Translations under genes and position numbers: made by a program
Origin: Ophiodon elongatus
Taxonomy: Eukaryota; Chordata; Actinopteri; Perciformes; Hexagrammidae
Direction of reading: 5' to 3'
Assembly: GCA_016806645.1 (NCBI GenBank)
Contig: JACSYO010000081.1
Span: 2,501-66,500, forward strand
Length of the DNA: 64,000 bases
Shown here: piece by piece, positions 37,285 through 51,271 of the stretch
Position numbering within the stretch: position 1 is the first letter of the stretch
Layout: every line of letters begins with the position of its first letter
Notes under the pieces: generated by a model
The model's input: only the letters and a program-made list of their open reading frames with translations
The model's database searches: none
Told to the model about the DNA's origin: nothing

Positions 37285-40200
37285 TCACATGCAGTTGGCC
37301 ACGTTGCTGGAGCCCTGGCCGACGTCCCTGATTTGGCTGACGTGAGACGAACAGACAGCAACTCCGGCTCCGGCACGGCAGTGAGACACTGAACCCACCA
37401 GCTCCCATCTGAGCAGCAAACAAAATCACAGCAAAATAATGAGAAGACTACTTTCTAACAGTCCTAAACAATACAGCAGTGTTTTTTTTTTTATTTTATT
37501 CCATAACTGCAAAATTAAACCGGTTTTAATCAGAGCAGTGTAATTAGGTTGAGCCCCGTTTCAGTATCATGAAAGTCTCGTCACACAAATTCAGATTGTA
37601 TCTGAAACACACATATCTGTGTGAATCTGAATGAGCACATCACACGTGTGTGTTCATTCATCGCCTCCTCACCTGTTCATCCGAGGCTCAAAAGCCTCCA
37701 CTGTGTTCAGGTAGATGTTCCCGTTGTGACCCCCGACCGCGAACACTCTTCCCATTACAGTGGCCACCCCGACTCCCCCACGTGGGGTGGTCAGCTCAGA
37801 CACGTACTCCCAGCGGTGCAGTCGTGGGTCAAAGCGCTCTACAGAGCTCAGGGGTGAATTGTCATCAAAGCCGCCTTCAGGAAAAATGAGAGAGAGGATT
37901 ATTAAATATCACAAGAAATTTATGGTAGTGGTTTGGTGAAAAAAGATGAAGGGTGATACAGGAAACTGGCATGTGTGATTTTACTCGACAGTAAAGAATG
38001 ACATATGTAACTGGGCAAACAATACGCTCAGGTTTTAACAACCGCAAACACTCAGAGTAGGATTACGTTGTTGCTAATGGAGCAGGCACAAGAGAAGAGG
38101 ATTTCATGTATCCATACTAAGCCACAACTACTGAGCAGGCAAAATACAGTTTAGATGAACCTTGAATGACTCTTCAAATTCAAGTGGTGCAATAAAAATC
38201 TCATACTCACGCTGTTAATCAGTTACCAGATAGCTTTACAAAAAATTAACTTTCGTCTTTCCTGATTCACCCATTTGTGTATAAAATTGTAGGGTGTGTA
38301 TCTCGGAGGCATGTGACCCGGGTGTCAGAATGAATAATTCTAGTCACTGCGTTACAAGCAGATGTGGACAAAATACATCTTGTATACACCAGTATACGGT
38401 ACCAACAGTATCTGGCAACCCAAGTGATCAGATCTGAACAGATGAATATTACAGGTGATGGGAATTCATTCATGTATTCCTCTCACCCACTACATAGAGG
38501 CAGCCATTGAGTTTGCTGACTCCATTTCCAGCCCGCCGCTGGCCCATCTCGCTGACCTCCGTCCACTTGTTGAGGTGTGGGTTAAACCGCTCCACGCTGG
38601 ACAGCGACGCCACGCCATCGTTGCCTCCCACCGCGTACACGAAACTCTGACGAGGAGATGGTATAAAGCGGTGAAGTCCAGAATCGATATCATACATCAG
38701 TCACAATGGATGGACCTTCGTTTGAAGTCTTACCCCCAACGCAACAGAGCCCACTCCTCCTCTGGGAGTGTTCATCGGAGCCACAGCGCTCCAGCAGTCA
38801 CTCTCGATGTCGTAGCGCTCCACATCGTTGAAGCAGGAGTTGTCGTCCAGACCTCCAATAGCATAGATGGGACCACCGAGAGCTGCCAGGGCTATACCCC
38901 TCCTGAGACACACACAAAATAATCATTACATTCCATAATTTAAGTAAACTGATGGAATGGAATGAGCTTTTTGTACATTTTGATAGCACCCTCTCTCAGA
39001 ATGTCAGCCAAAGAAGAAAGTCCCATTCCCATTCAGCATGTTGTAGAGTCTGTGTACCTCTTGGTGTTCATGGAGGCTTTCATCATCCACTTGTTGGTGA
39101 GGGGGTCAAACATCTCCATGTTGCCCAAGTGTTCGTTACCATCATGGCCCCCAACTGCATACACCTTGCCTAAGGAAACCGACATCAAAAAGATATGAAT
39201 GTGAGTCTTTATGATCATGTGACCTGACCAGGAGACATTCTCAAATATAAGACCATTATAGAAAACGTATATAATATAAACAGAGTTGCCAGTTAATGTA
39301 AATAACAGAAACAGGAACACTTTGTATAATGCAGTACAGAACCAAAACACTCTAAAACAGTTTAAAGAGACTGAACATTATAACCTTAATGATGGCAGTA
39401 GTTATTGATGGTTGTATTAGACTGAATTAGTTTCAGCTAGGTTTACAAATAAATTGGCAACTGAGTATATAGGTCACAATGTTTCCCTGTTATACAATTT
39501 CTAAACCCAACTGCTCAACTTTCTATGCCACGTCTTTCACTTTCTGTAGCTTAATTATATAAACCAATAACCCCTCTTACCTCCGACAGATATCACACCC
39601 ACGTGACGCCGTCTGCTGTTCATTTCAGGACCAAAGAACCAACTGTTCTTCGTGATGGAGTAACACTCGATGCTGCGAAATGGGTCACCAGAACCCCCCC
39701 GGCCACCCACGCAGAACAAAACCCCTGAAGAAATGGTCGGAAAGAACAAAGCGTTGGCTCAGAGAGAGAACACGCATCATACTTCATGCACACAGAACCT
39801 CAGATTAAACACACTTTAAAAAGATGGAAAAATATACAAAGAAAATATGACAACCTCCCTGTAAATGAGAAGTTATTATATTTTTGTAAATCTGATTATG
39901 TCATAACAAGACTAAGCCTGTAGCAGTTACAACACATTAACACTAAGAAAGGCATTTGGTTTCATGCATGTAGCATGTGTATTTCTGGAGTACTAAAAAA
40001 GTGCTGCATGTCACTACAAATGCCATAAGATCGATAGTTACATGTTCAAAGCCAAACGCCACCATATAAGTAATACCTGCAGTGTGTTTCCGGGGTATGG
40101 TGCGAACTGAATACTCAAAGTCCAGCACCACCTTGTTGCTGAGGTGCAGGTGGTAGTTCCTGGCTTCGTCCATCAGGTCGCGACAACTCAGGTTACTTTT

Positions 40201-42266
40201 AACCATCTCGTCCTTCGCCACTGTTCCAGTCAGGAACTCTACAGGCAGCAGGGGGAGGCGCACCTGAAGGAGAGACCAGCACGCACATTGTATTGTGGTT
40301 GTTAAAGTGATTACATCAAGCTGTGAACACACATGTAACAGTAACTTTACACAGTCATGTAGCTATACCTTCAGGCAATCAGTAAACTAGGTCATCAAGT
40401 CTGGAGGTACTTACAAACACAACACTTTTGAATTCAGGAAGATGCAACATTAATTCACGTAGGCCTAAACCAAACCGCACCCTGCGATACCCTGAAGCTT
40501 TGAACTCTCTAACCTGAGACATGATCAGGTCCAGCCAGGCCTCGTGGTGATGTGGGTTTGCCTTCAGCCACTTCACTGCTGCATTGTACACCTGCGTCTC
40601 TGAATGGATATTGAGCTCGCTGGAGGACAACAATGTGCGCAAGTGCTGTGGAGACACGGAAATAAAGTCCTCACACTCCACTACCTCAGTGAAGTGTTCG
40701 CAGGCATAGCGGTCAGCCATGTCCATCAGGTCCACACGGTTGTGGCTCTCAGCGAAGGTACGCACCGCCAGGCAGTTGGTGGGGTGAAAGTGGGCCTTCA
40801 TGTACTCACAACAGGCTCTCGCTACCAACTCCACCTAATAGATTCAAGCAGTAATAAAGTAAATATTAAAAACTAATTTTACAGACAATCTATTACATCA
40901 TAGAATTCTGTTCTTATGAATTGAAAAAAGAAAATCACGCTTAACCTTTCATTGAAAATGAAGAACCCCTTTGTTCATGTTAAATAATATGCATTTCTTT
41001 ACCTGAAGGATGCAGGCAGCATAAAGCAGGGGCTGGACATTGTCCACAGTTAATGTGAGCTTGGAGGAGTAGGCAAAATGCACCAGGTCCTGGATGGCAT
41101 CACCATCAAAGTCCTTGATCTCTATCAGTTCCTGCTTAGCCTCGGACATCTCTGAGAGGAACATGGCCCTGAGGAAGAAATAGCCACATAGACAACAAGT
41201 GTGTTAATACTTTACCTGATGACAATCCATTAGGGCTGTCACAATCATTACATTTTAGTTTATAACAATTTAAAAGGAAATTGTCTTTTTTTTATTTTAT
41301 ACTACTATTATTGTCTAACAATAATCAGCTGGGAAACTAACAAAGTGGCTTGGACTGAGACACACAAAACTATTACAGCCATTTAGCAATAGGGGGTGTT
41401 CATGCTCATGCACAGGACGGGGAAAAGGCCATGGACATATAAAAAGAAAGGCAGAGTGAGCAAGAGGAATGGCAAATCTGGAAGGGGACGGGGAGGGGGA
41501 GGGGAGGGGGTGGGGGGATTTGTTTGGGTGTTGAGTTCAAATATCAATAATCTTTCTCCAGAATCGCTGACTTGAATCATTGTGCAGACTGAATGTCCAC
41601 TAGTGAGAAAAACAAGATCTCAGTCTGTGTTGTAGTGAAGATTGCAGTCACAGGCCCAGTTAAAACAAATAAACCATAAACATGTAACATACCTGAAGTA
41701 AGGGATAACACAAGCCAGCACCAGCTTGTGGCATGGTATCAACCTACTGCCAACCTACAGAAGGGACACAAAATACAGGTTTAAAAAACCAGAAACAAGG
41801 CACACGTGTATTCAGCATTAATAATCTCACCATTTATTAATCTCCATAATATGACTGTTCAGACAAATTACTGTGATTACAGCAGCGATTTAGGGATTAA
41901 AAGTCAAACAAAAAAACACACACTCAACTAAAATTTTGATTAATTAGGCTCTATAAAATCTATAAAATATTCTTTGTGAAATCACAACCTTTAACCTGAT
42001 TTTACTGAAAACATAAACAAAGATCAGCTGAAACATAAATAGATGACAAACAAATCTGTCTCTTTCACCTTCAGCGTGACGTCACAGAGCTCTCCTACTT
42101 CGTAGAAATGCCTGAGGGAGTTATGGAAGTCCTTCCAAGCCTCATGAGCCTCAAAGATAAAGGACCCATCGGGCTCACAATCTGCTTTCGATGTCTTGTT
42201 TACCGGCCGCTTGTCCTTGGGCTTCAGCTGCTTGGCATGGTCTTGCACCATATCCCCTGGTGCCAT
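37285..42266 (-). CDS. klhl8: Kelch-like protein 8, BTB-BACK-Kelch CUL3 adaptor
   Basis: Substrate-binding adaptor of a CUL3-RBX1 ubiquitin ligase. Coding exons: 42069-42266, 41693-41754, 41003-41168, 40514-40834, 40077-40263, 39581-39724, 39058-39169, 38734-38902, 38487-38646, 37673-37874, 37285-37408; 1845 nt, 614 aa (human about 620). Order: polar N-terminus, BTB domain (EAWKDF, GELCDVTLKV, CHKLVLACVIPYFRAMF), BACK domain in exon 4 (CCEYMKAHFHPTNCLAVRTF), then six Kelch blades with diGly motifs (VLFCVGGRGG, VYAVGGHDGNEHLGNMEMFD, IYAIGGLDDNSCFNDVERYD, FVYAVGGNDGVASLSSVERF, a GFDDNSPLSSVERFD blade, VFAVGGHNGN). The C-terminus SQIRDVGQGSSNVANCM closely matches the KLHL8 end I know. All phases agree and all introns use GT-AG. 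The ATG exon has an upstream acceptor at 42288/42289, so there is at least one non-coding 5' exon. Confidence 0.95.
41485..41520 (+). other. G-run cluster in KLHL8 intron 3
   Basis: At least five runs of four or more G (GGGGACGGGGAGGGGGAGGGGAGGGGG, then GGGGGG) within about 36 nt, enough for several G-quadruplex registers. They are on the plus strand, so the KLHL8 transcript carries the C-rich complement and the quadruplex would form on the non-template (coding complement) DNA only. Confidence 0.6.
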
Positions 42267-44650
42267 AGCTGGCTACAGGTAACTACACCTATAAGAGATA
42301 TCGGAGAGTTTGACAGAAAATAATCACTTAATCAATGATTAATAAGTAGAATTGAGAATAAATAATAAGCAACAACTGTTATAGTAAATTCACCATTTCA
42401 GTCTGTCTTTTTTTATGTGCAAATGAAAATCATTCCCTGGTTTTAGCACCTCAGCTGTAAAGATTGAGACTGAGTTTTCTCAGTTTTTTTTATCTTTGTT
42501 AATTTGATATTGATGGGTTTTTTTTACTGTTGGCCACAAAAACAATGAATTTGAAGACATCTTACATTTTGGGAACTTGTGTTAGACAATATTATATACG
42601 AAACAAAAAAGAACAGGAATTGAAAAAAATAGACTTATTGATAATAATCAAATACAATTGTTTTTATAGGCTGTGAACAATATAATAGAATTGTTGCCCA
42701 TCCCTCGCCATAAGAATGCCAAATTTTCACTGCCATTGACTACGTCATGCAAGAAAAACTTGCAATTTGAAATGAAACCCCAACTCAGTGCAAATAACAT
42801 TCACAAGGCTTCAATGGAGGAAACAAAAGGGAAATTAGTGGTGGAGGACATTGCTTGCCAGCTGAGCAAGTTTTGGTCAATATTCCTCCCCCTTTCAGTG
42901 TCACTTCCCTTTTACTCATTTAGCAGACACTGGAGACAAACGTGAAAAAAACAGGACATGCACATTCCTCCAAGCTAACATGACACACCGTGCAGAGAAT
43001 ACTGTGCAATCAAACCCATAAAAAAATCCTACCTATTGCTGAATCAGATGAAAAATCTCCACAGTTGATATGTCACAGAAAAACTGAGAGCAGACAGCCG
43101 AGTCCAAAGCTCCACCCCCACCTTACAGATGATGCACTGTCTCTCCTTTAAGCTATGTCTCTGAAACTGAATAGACTCAGTGTATCGCCCCCTCATCACT
43201 AGTCCTCTCAGCTATAAGAGCAGAAACATCAAGCCCCATCATATGCACTAGATATCAAAGGCTCTCTCTCCACTTCTGTTGCCCGAGACTTCATCTTTTA
43301 AACCACATGTAGGGACCTTTGAATTAAGTGAATATTGCCAGGATGGATTCGGGAACACTTTCATGGCCTAAAGATGATAACATCCTCAGCTGTATTATTT
43401 ATGAGGAGTGAGATAGTCAATAATTTAACGACAGATGTATTGCACAACTCAACTCCACCGAGTGCAAACTGAAAAACAGTATGCGCCAAACGGCCACCTC
43501 TTTTTAAATTCCTACATATTTTGTATGCATCTGCCATCTGCATACAAAAGGGACTCCCACAAAGCAACCAACATACCACATTTGGTTAAAAAAAAAAAAA
43601 AAAAAGGTACACAAAAGATGAGTGTCTCGGGGAACACAGCAACTACCCTCTGTGCTGTGTTTCCATGGTTTGGCCTTCGCTCACAGTATTGTGAAAGTAA
43701 TTACCCAACTAATGAGCTTGCTTCCTGCACACTGAATTACTGAACTTTCCTCACCACCTTTTAAGAAATCGAGGTTGAGGCAGCTTGTGAAAAAGAGTGA
43801 TCAAAGTCAAGGACTACTTGCTATGCAGAACAATATTTTACATTTATTTCACCTTGTGTGTTAATGTCACACATGCACTTTTATACCTATGATCTTTGCA
43901 TTTCAAAGCCCTTCAGATCACATAAACACGCAGGTAATAGATAAAGTAGTGCATCTTTAGTCCTCACTAACTTTAGTCTTGCACATGCCCAAAGTGTACA
44001 ATAAGGTGACACATACATAGTACAGGGATGTAACATTTACACCAGGCTACTTGGCTGTTCAATGTAAACTATAGCTAGCATATCTAGTCTACATATGTCT
44101 TTAACGTTTAAAGTATTCACACGTGTCTCTAGCGTACGTTGCAAATAAGTACTTGTATTCCTTGCAGCCGGGTAAATACATAATATCGGCCTCCACTGTT
44201 GAGAAAAGTTGAGATACGACGTGAAACATCAATCACACGTCAAACAGTTGGTGAAGATGAGCTCAGGTCGTGGTCACGCTGGTCAGGACCTAGGGACGTT
44301 GGTGAACCAGTTCACAGTTTTCTATAGAACGTTCTGTAGAACGTACAGAGCGTTCTAAAGCCACCAAAGCTCTTAATTAGACGTTACGAGATTAACGCTA
44401 ACGGTTAACTAACATTAGCTTGTTCGCTAACGGCAACTAGCAAGCGGAGTTAGCATCCGTGCGCGAGCTAACGTTAGCTGGAGAGGGGTGAGGGGGGTAA
44501 TAAACGGATTCAACCTGGAGTTTGGCAGAAATACTGATTCAGAATGCAACACGTTACAGTGAATAGTCGTAAAACATATTTAATTTAGATACCTCATGTC
44601 GTAGGGAGAATTAAGACGCCGGTTTCATTGAGCGGAATGTTTGGCATTGG
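42267..44650 (-). other. klhl8: KLHL8 5' UTR, first intron and putative promoter
   Basis: The first coding exon starts at 42288 after a clear acceptor (CTCTTATAG). Candidate non-coding first exons on the minus strand end at donors near 44591 (ATGAG, then GTATCT) and near 43032 (CAATAG, then GTAGGA). The stretch 44400-44650 has more CpG than its surroundings (GTGCGCGAGC, GACGCC) and several GTTAGC words, fitting a TATA-less promoter. The choice between the two is open. A poly(A) run lies at 43587-43606; open frames in the stretch look random. Confidence 0.45.
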
Positions 44651-45700
44651 CACGTTTGTTGTGATTCCAGGTGCCTCATGGGTATTGTAGTTTTAAGGCA
44701 TTACCTGAACAACGGCTGACAGGACCAGATTAGATGCCTATTAGAAGCTCATAATGCCAGTTTTAAGAGGGTCTCTTTTATATATTTTGTTAAAGATGAT
44801 CAGTGTGACACCTTGGAACATCAAAGTGTAACACATTTCTTTCCATAAACTTTGACAGAGGGCTCTATGTTATTTATTTCCCAATCGAAAGCAATAACTA
44901 TTGATAAACAATTTCAAAGTTTATAAACACATAGTGTCACATGCTTTAGTTATGATTGAATGGTCTTAGTTTGTCTTCCTGTAGAAGGGTTCCAGTATAT
45001 TACACGGATATGTTGAAAATAAGTCACTACACTACAGAGAAATGTGCAAAGCAGGGAAATGTTAGACTGTAATTACAGTTGTTATAAAACTATATTGGCC
45101 AATCAAATCTGGTCTAAAATTATACATTAACAACACCTTCACAGCCTAATTTGAGGTTTATTTACTGTAAATCAGTGCAGCATCTGCATATTTCAGCTGT
45201 AAACACATATTGGAAACAGGTCATTTTTGTGGACAAGTTATACTTAAAAACTTATAAAAAACATTAGAGCCTCAAAAAAGTATTTGTGGGGTCCATGCCC
45301 ATAGATGCCTGAAAAATCAGTTTGCTTGAAACTGTCGTCACAGCAGTGTTACAACAGTTAGTGTAAATCTATATAAACAATATTTTCTTTGAATGGGATC
45401 AGATCAAAACAAAGACGTGGCACAAAAAAATGCATAGATAAGGTTAAAGATTTACACTTTGTCCCTGCCAAGTAATAACTAAGGGTGTGTTCTCAGATAA
45501 ATGGTGATACTATGTCTATCCAACTCTTAGGGCTAAAGCTGTCCAAAAATAACACCCAGACCCTTTTACTTAAATTACTGAAATAACTAATTTTCTTGTC
45601 ATTCAAACTGCGATCAATGGGAGGCCAAAGGGAGTAAGAGCGGCAAAACAATATAATGAGACCCACAGCCATACAGAAACCGTCACACAACAATTATCAA
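44651..45700. other. Intergenic region between KLHL8 and SDAD1
   Basis: AT-rich sequence with no exon, repeat or RNA gene that I can recognise. The SDAD1 3' UTR probably ends near 45706-45712, where the reverse strand reads AATAAA. Confidence 0.5.
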
Positions 45701-45848
45701 CAAATATTTATTTCAGAGCAGTGTAAATTTATGCAGTTCATCCACTGAAGATTACATCAATAAAATGACTGTTTCGTAGGCTACTTAAAAGATGTACAAT
45801 AATATTTGACATTGTCACCATCGGACGGCCACCACGAAGCAAATATAT

Positions 45849-48800
45849 CTACTTGTACTGCTTCTTCTTTTTTAGGAGTGCATCCCGTAGAGCAATCTGG
45901 ATAAGGAAATAAAAAAAAATAATTGAAATGCCACTTATATTAAACGCGGTAAAAAAAACAGTAGCTATTTCTGACATGTGTGACTTACCTGCTTGTCTCT
46001 GAAGGAGCGTTTGCCTTTGGTTCTGACATTCTGACTGTGTCTCATCATCATGAAATTCTTCGTCTTCCTCTTCTCCCTGTTGCTGGTGCTGGCGTGTGGG
46101 TTCAGCTTGGTATGCTTCTTGACAAAGTCCTTCCGGTCGGGCCGCCCCGCCTGGAAAATCAAACGCGTCATTAGAGCTGAAATGGTTAGAGTTGATCAAT
46201 AAATTGCTTGAGCGACAGAAACTTACTCAAAGAAACGTTTTAATACTCAAAAACGTGAAGGAACTTTCCGTTTCTAGCTTTTCAAATCCGATCATTAGCT
46301 GTTTTTCTTAGTGTTCAGTAATAGTAATAGTGTTTTTCTTAGTTACCTTTTTGACATTTTATAGACCAAACGATTAATCAAGAACATAATCAGCAGGCTA
46401 CCATTTACAAAAGCCGCACATATAGATGATAATATTACAGGCTGGGCAGAAGAACATGTAAAAGACAGAAAAAAATGTATTCCTCACACTCGCATTTATA
46501 TTTAATTACCACCAGTGACGTACGAGTGTCAAGCTCTTCTTTAGAGGCATTATCTAGTGTGCAGATTCTATATTTCAGAGTCCACAATGTTTCAGCTGGT
46601 TAAGCAACTCACTACAGGAATAGTTCAAACCATCCTACAGTTAGCACTAGGGTTTACCATTGCTGTTGCCAGGCGCGTTTCCTTGTCTGCCTTTGGTTTC
46701 TTATGCAGTTTCTCAATATTCCTCAAAGTCAGCACCTCCCCTCTGAAGGATTTGGGAAAAAAAACACAAACAAAAACCTCAGTGTGATCTCCATCTTTAC
46801 ACACTTACACTATTAGTAAATTATGCTTTAAGCTCTTTGTTCAAATAGCTTTCTGACCTGTTGTCGTCCTCATCTTCGAGGTCTACATTTGTCCTCTTCT
46901 GGCCCTTGCCCGGTGCACCGTTGACCTCCTTGGCCAGCTGGACCAGACGGATCTTCTTGAAGTCATCTTGAGTGAGGAGCCTGCTGCTGCTGACCGCCGC
47001 TGCTTTGGCTTTTCTTTCCTCGATTGGCATATTCTCAAGCTTCTCCGCCTTACACACACACACACAAGTCTTATATTAGAACAAAGATGCCACACAAAAG
47101 TAACCACCAGCATTTAAATAAAGCTATCCAGTTGTATTCACACCACTTCTCCTGCGTCTCCGTCAGAGTGGTGAACATCCACCCAATCCCCATCTTCATC
47201 ATCATCACCACTCATACTGGCGCTCTCCCAACCATCTGTTGTACGATATGAAAAATGTGTCAAATATAGATCACCTCTATGCATACATGGAGACACTGAT
47301 CAGTTCAGCCACTGTAATCAAATCCTATAGATTCAATAAACAAAAAAGCTGCTCACCTTCTTCTTCCTTTCCCTCTTTTGTCCCCTCCTCCAACTCCAGG
47401 ACTTCAGCTCCAGGAATGTAATCTTTAGCCTCCATCTCTCCGTAGTCTTTGATCTTGGCCTCTCCTGACGCTTCTGTGGGTCTCCCCTGGACAACAAGTG
47501 GACAGCGCTCTGTCAGTATCACTATACTCACTTTTGTTGAATGTAAAGACATAATTTAAGTTATTTTTAAAGGGGTTGTTGTTTTTCAGTAAAAGTCTTT
47601 TCTCACCCTGTCTCTCTTGTGCAGCATCTTTGGGTCAATACTCCTGAACAGCTGGATCAATCCTCTGGCAGACATCATCACATCTGAATGCAAATACAGA
47701 CAAAAATCATGTTGTTTTGTGAGTGAATATACATGCAAATATATGCAAAACTCTTTATTGTATTCAGATTTGTGATTTAGGTACAGTGGCTAGAAGGAAA
47801 TACTCACTCTTGTCCTTGTGGATCTTGTACTGAGCCAGGTCCTGCAGCAAGTCTTCACTGAGGGCGAGCGGACAGCGGCCTGTCACTTCTTTGATGGCAT
47901 TGATGCTGGATACAAAAAGGTGTTGAATTTACTAGAACACGGTAAAGTAATAGTTGGCGTGATAGCTACAAAAACAAATGTATGGAATTTGTATTTCTGG
48001 TTTGAAAATGTTTTCCTTCTCACATTTTAATCCATGCAAACTTTTGATAACTGAAACCAGAAAGTAGACCAGGCTGCTACTCACCCCACAGTCATTACTT
48101 CCCCAGAGTTTCTCTCTGTCACGAAGTTGTTGGCGATGGTCATGATTACAGGTTCGATGATCTGCGCAAAGTGGGAACGTGTGAGAAGGTTTATTCAGGA
48201 ATCCGTACGTTATATCCACACGTGTTGACAGAACCGATGGATCTTAATGTACCTCTGGTGGGACGAGTTGATGGGAAGCCTGGGCGGCACACAGGAGAAT
48301 CTTTGTCACCTCTGGAAAGGCAACAGTTTGTTTAATAAGACATCTCATCAACAGAGGTCAAAACACTTTAATTTACTTTATTGGGAATTATTTTTACCTC
48401 TTTGATGGGGCTGTATAAACCTCTGAACAAAGGGATAGAAATTGAAGAGGAAGAGCTGGAAAAGAATAAAAAGAGTATTATGCCGTTATTATTATTCCCA
48501 GAACCCTGGCAGTCAGAACTGCATTGAAAAAAATGCCGGCAAAGCATATCCGGCACATTATTCATGTAAATTCTGCCAATATTAATTGCCAGTAGTACAG
48601 TGAGTCATCTGCCATCACGCTAAACAAGGAGTGCACAAACTAGTTAATGAGAGCCACATCTCTCACCTCGTGGATTCCAACCAGTCGGGATATGAACTCC
48701 ATCATCATGATCTTCACCTCGAAGCGCTCTTTGGAGCCTTCCAACTGCTTCAAGAGTTTCTCAGAGAAATCTTTGTGAAAGAAGAGATAGTTGATGTAAA

Positions 48801-50796
48801 TTGTTGCACAAATGACCCTGAACAAATTTGCTGTGCTGCGGATGTCGTGGAGAAGACAGGCGAGTCTACCTTGCGGATCGTGGATGAGGTGAATAGCAGA
48901 GAAATTGAACACTTCTGGCTTCTTCTTTTTCTTGTGTTTCTGCCCAAAGAGTCAGAACAATGAACATTATTCATTTGACCACAAATGACACAATACGAGT
49001 CATGACATAGTAGTTACAAGAGTGGTACCTTGAGGACTTTCATGGCCTTTTCCAGCTTCTTCTTGCTTTTGGAGGTTTTCTTGCCGGTGGAGTATCTCAC
49101 CTTCAGGTCTCGGACTGTTGGTCCCTCCGCCTGCAAGGCAAGGATTTGTATACCTTAAATAAGCTTCAAACAAAAATGACCTTCTGGACTGAGAAAAGTA
49201 TCACTCAACTACTTTTTATATTTTGTTGGTACTTGCCTCTGAGTCTGAATCACTGTCATTTTTCTCATCCTCATCTTTGCCCAGAAAGAATTTGAGACCG
49301 GCAACAACGATCTAAACCGGAAGAGAGGCAGGTGAGAATGTACAGGGCTGCCACTCATGCAATATAATAAGCAACGCATTGCTTTCAATGTGAGAAAACA
49401 TACCTTTGTAACCTTGGAGAAGCACGCCGTTGTTATGACATTAACCGTTTTGGCGTCATTCCTGTGACACAAACAAAAAGACAATCAGACTAAAGAAGCA
49501 AAAAAATAAGAAGAATGTCTTGTAAAGTAAGTCCAGTATACAAACCAAACCCACCATACGTTTCTTTTGTAAAGCTCCACCATCACATCTAAAGAGATCT
49601 TTGCTGCTAAGGGATTACTGTCTCTCAGCATGGTGTACATGAAGTTCTGTAACGTCTGAAACACACAACATTATCACACAGACAGTGAGTGGGGACTATT
49701 TTAAGCTGCTGTACTCAAACATAAAAAACGGAACACGTGTACGTTTGTACTTACTGTGTTAACTTTGTTGTTCTTGTGCTTGGAATTGATGTTTTTGATA
49801 TCTGCTACAATGTGTGTGTACAGTGTCTGTGGAGAGAGAAAAGCAAACGTTTACTTCAACCAATTCCCCTCTCAAAACTACTACTTCTAATTAGAAATGA
49901 TAAGAGCAGACTTTATTAATGCGGGTCTACAATTTCATGGGAAAAAAGTAATAATAGGGTCACGACTGACAATTATTTTCAATATCAATTAATCTGCGAA
50001 TTATATTCTAGATTTATCGATCAATTATTGGGTCTTTAAAATGTCTATCTCTGTTCTTCAAAGTCCAAGATGTTGTCTTTAAAGGTATTATTTTGTCATC
50101 CCAAAACCAAAAGATATTCAGTTTAATATCTCCGTATTTGAGAGGCTGGAAACTGCATTTTTGCATTAAAAATGACTTGTTGATTAATGAAATATCAAAA
50201 TAGTTGGTGAATATTTTTCTTTTTCGATCGATTAAACGATTAGTCGACTAGTCATTGCAGTACTACATGCACAGAGAATATATGTTTGAGTGCTGAGTGC
50301 AGTGCGCTCACCTTTCTGAGAAGTTTGTCGTGACATCGCAGCAGCTCAAAGAAGAGCTCCAGGAGGCTAGTGGGGTCGATCAGATTTTTATTCCTCAGAA
50401 GAATCAGCGCTTTGCAAAAAGTCTGACAAAGACAGGAAACAAACAAAAACATCTCAACACTAACAGACGTGTCATTTGCATAAATATCAACAAACTCATT
50501 TGTTGCAAGTATTGGCAATTACTTATAATATGGATAGTAACATATAGTCTCACCATTCGGAGGTCTGGCTCTATCATTGTGTGGTGATTCATTAATAACC
50601 CAGACAGCTCTTGTGGAAAGGTGGACAGCTGCTGCAGGTAGCAGTTGCCAACCTGAAAGAAGAAGAAGAACTTTAATTACACAACTTAAAGAAGGTACTA
50701 CACATTAGAGCAGTGCTGGAATGCAACCAAGTACATTTACTCACTTCATACTTCCACTCCAGTACATCTCAAAGGCAAATATTATACTTTTTATTC

Positions 50797-50856
<60 letters not shown>

Positions 50857-51271
50857 GCTCACCATACGACCAAGTACATTTACTCACTTAATACTTCCAC
50901 TCCAGTACACCTCAGAGGCGGATATACTTTTGATTCCACTATACACACTCGTGGAGAGAAGCATAAACACGGTACCTGAGCGAGAAACATGACAAGATCT
51001 GCCAGCTCCTTGTTCGGCTTGTCAGGCTGCAGTTTGAAGATCTGCACATTGGACTGGTAGTGTCGGTACTGCTGCTGAAACTGTTGAAGGCACAACAACA
51101 ACAACATCAACCGCTAGTTATTAGTTACTGCAAAAAGCCTACTAGCTAACAACGTTAGCACTTTTGGCTAACAACACTTACCTCTTCGACGTAGGACTGC
51201 GGATCTCTTTTTATAAGATTCTGCAGCTGTGGCAAATTGTTCGGCAGCTTGTTGTTGTTTCGCCCGGACAT
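45849..51271 (-). CDS. sdad1: SDA1 domain-containing protein 1, 60S ribosome biogenesis factor
   Basis: Nucleolar protein of pre-60S assembly and export. Exons: 51182-51271, 50976-51080, 50554-50652, 50312-50422, 49755-49826, 49555-49655, 49404-49461, 49237-49311, 49029-49130, 48870-48939, 48667-48770, 48398-48455, 48253-48311, 48085-48161, 47808-47905, 47607-47683, 47357-47486, 47144-47235, 46858-47048, 46658-46742, 45989-46150, 45849-45896; 2064 nt, 687 aa, the length I recall for the human protein. Signatures: N-terminal MSGRNNNKLPNNLPQLQNLI, KSNVQIFKLQPDKPNKEL-type start, NIVT-like helical repeats, PEVFNFSAIHLIHDPQ, LVGIHELFLFNFYPFVQRF, an acidic stretch (DDDEDGDWVDVHH), and a basic tail NFMMMRHSQNVRTKGKRSFR ending in ALRDALLKKKK. 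Exon 8 ends in a GC donor (GAG, then GCAAGT); all others use GT. Every phase agrees. Confidence 0.96.
50724..50944. repeat. Direct repeat pair flanking a (TA)n array in an SDAD1 intron
   Basis: A block of about 80 nt beginning ACCAAGTACATTTACTCACT occurs at about 50727-50804 and again at about 50869-50944, separated by (TA)n at 50801-50852. The word AAGTACATTTACT is a common fish dispersed minisatellite motif, so this is probably a tandem copy rather than a mobile element with target duplication. Confidence 0.7.
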
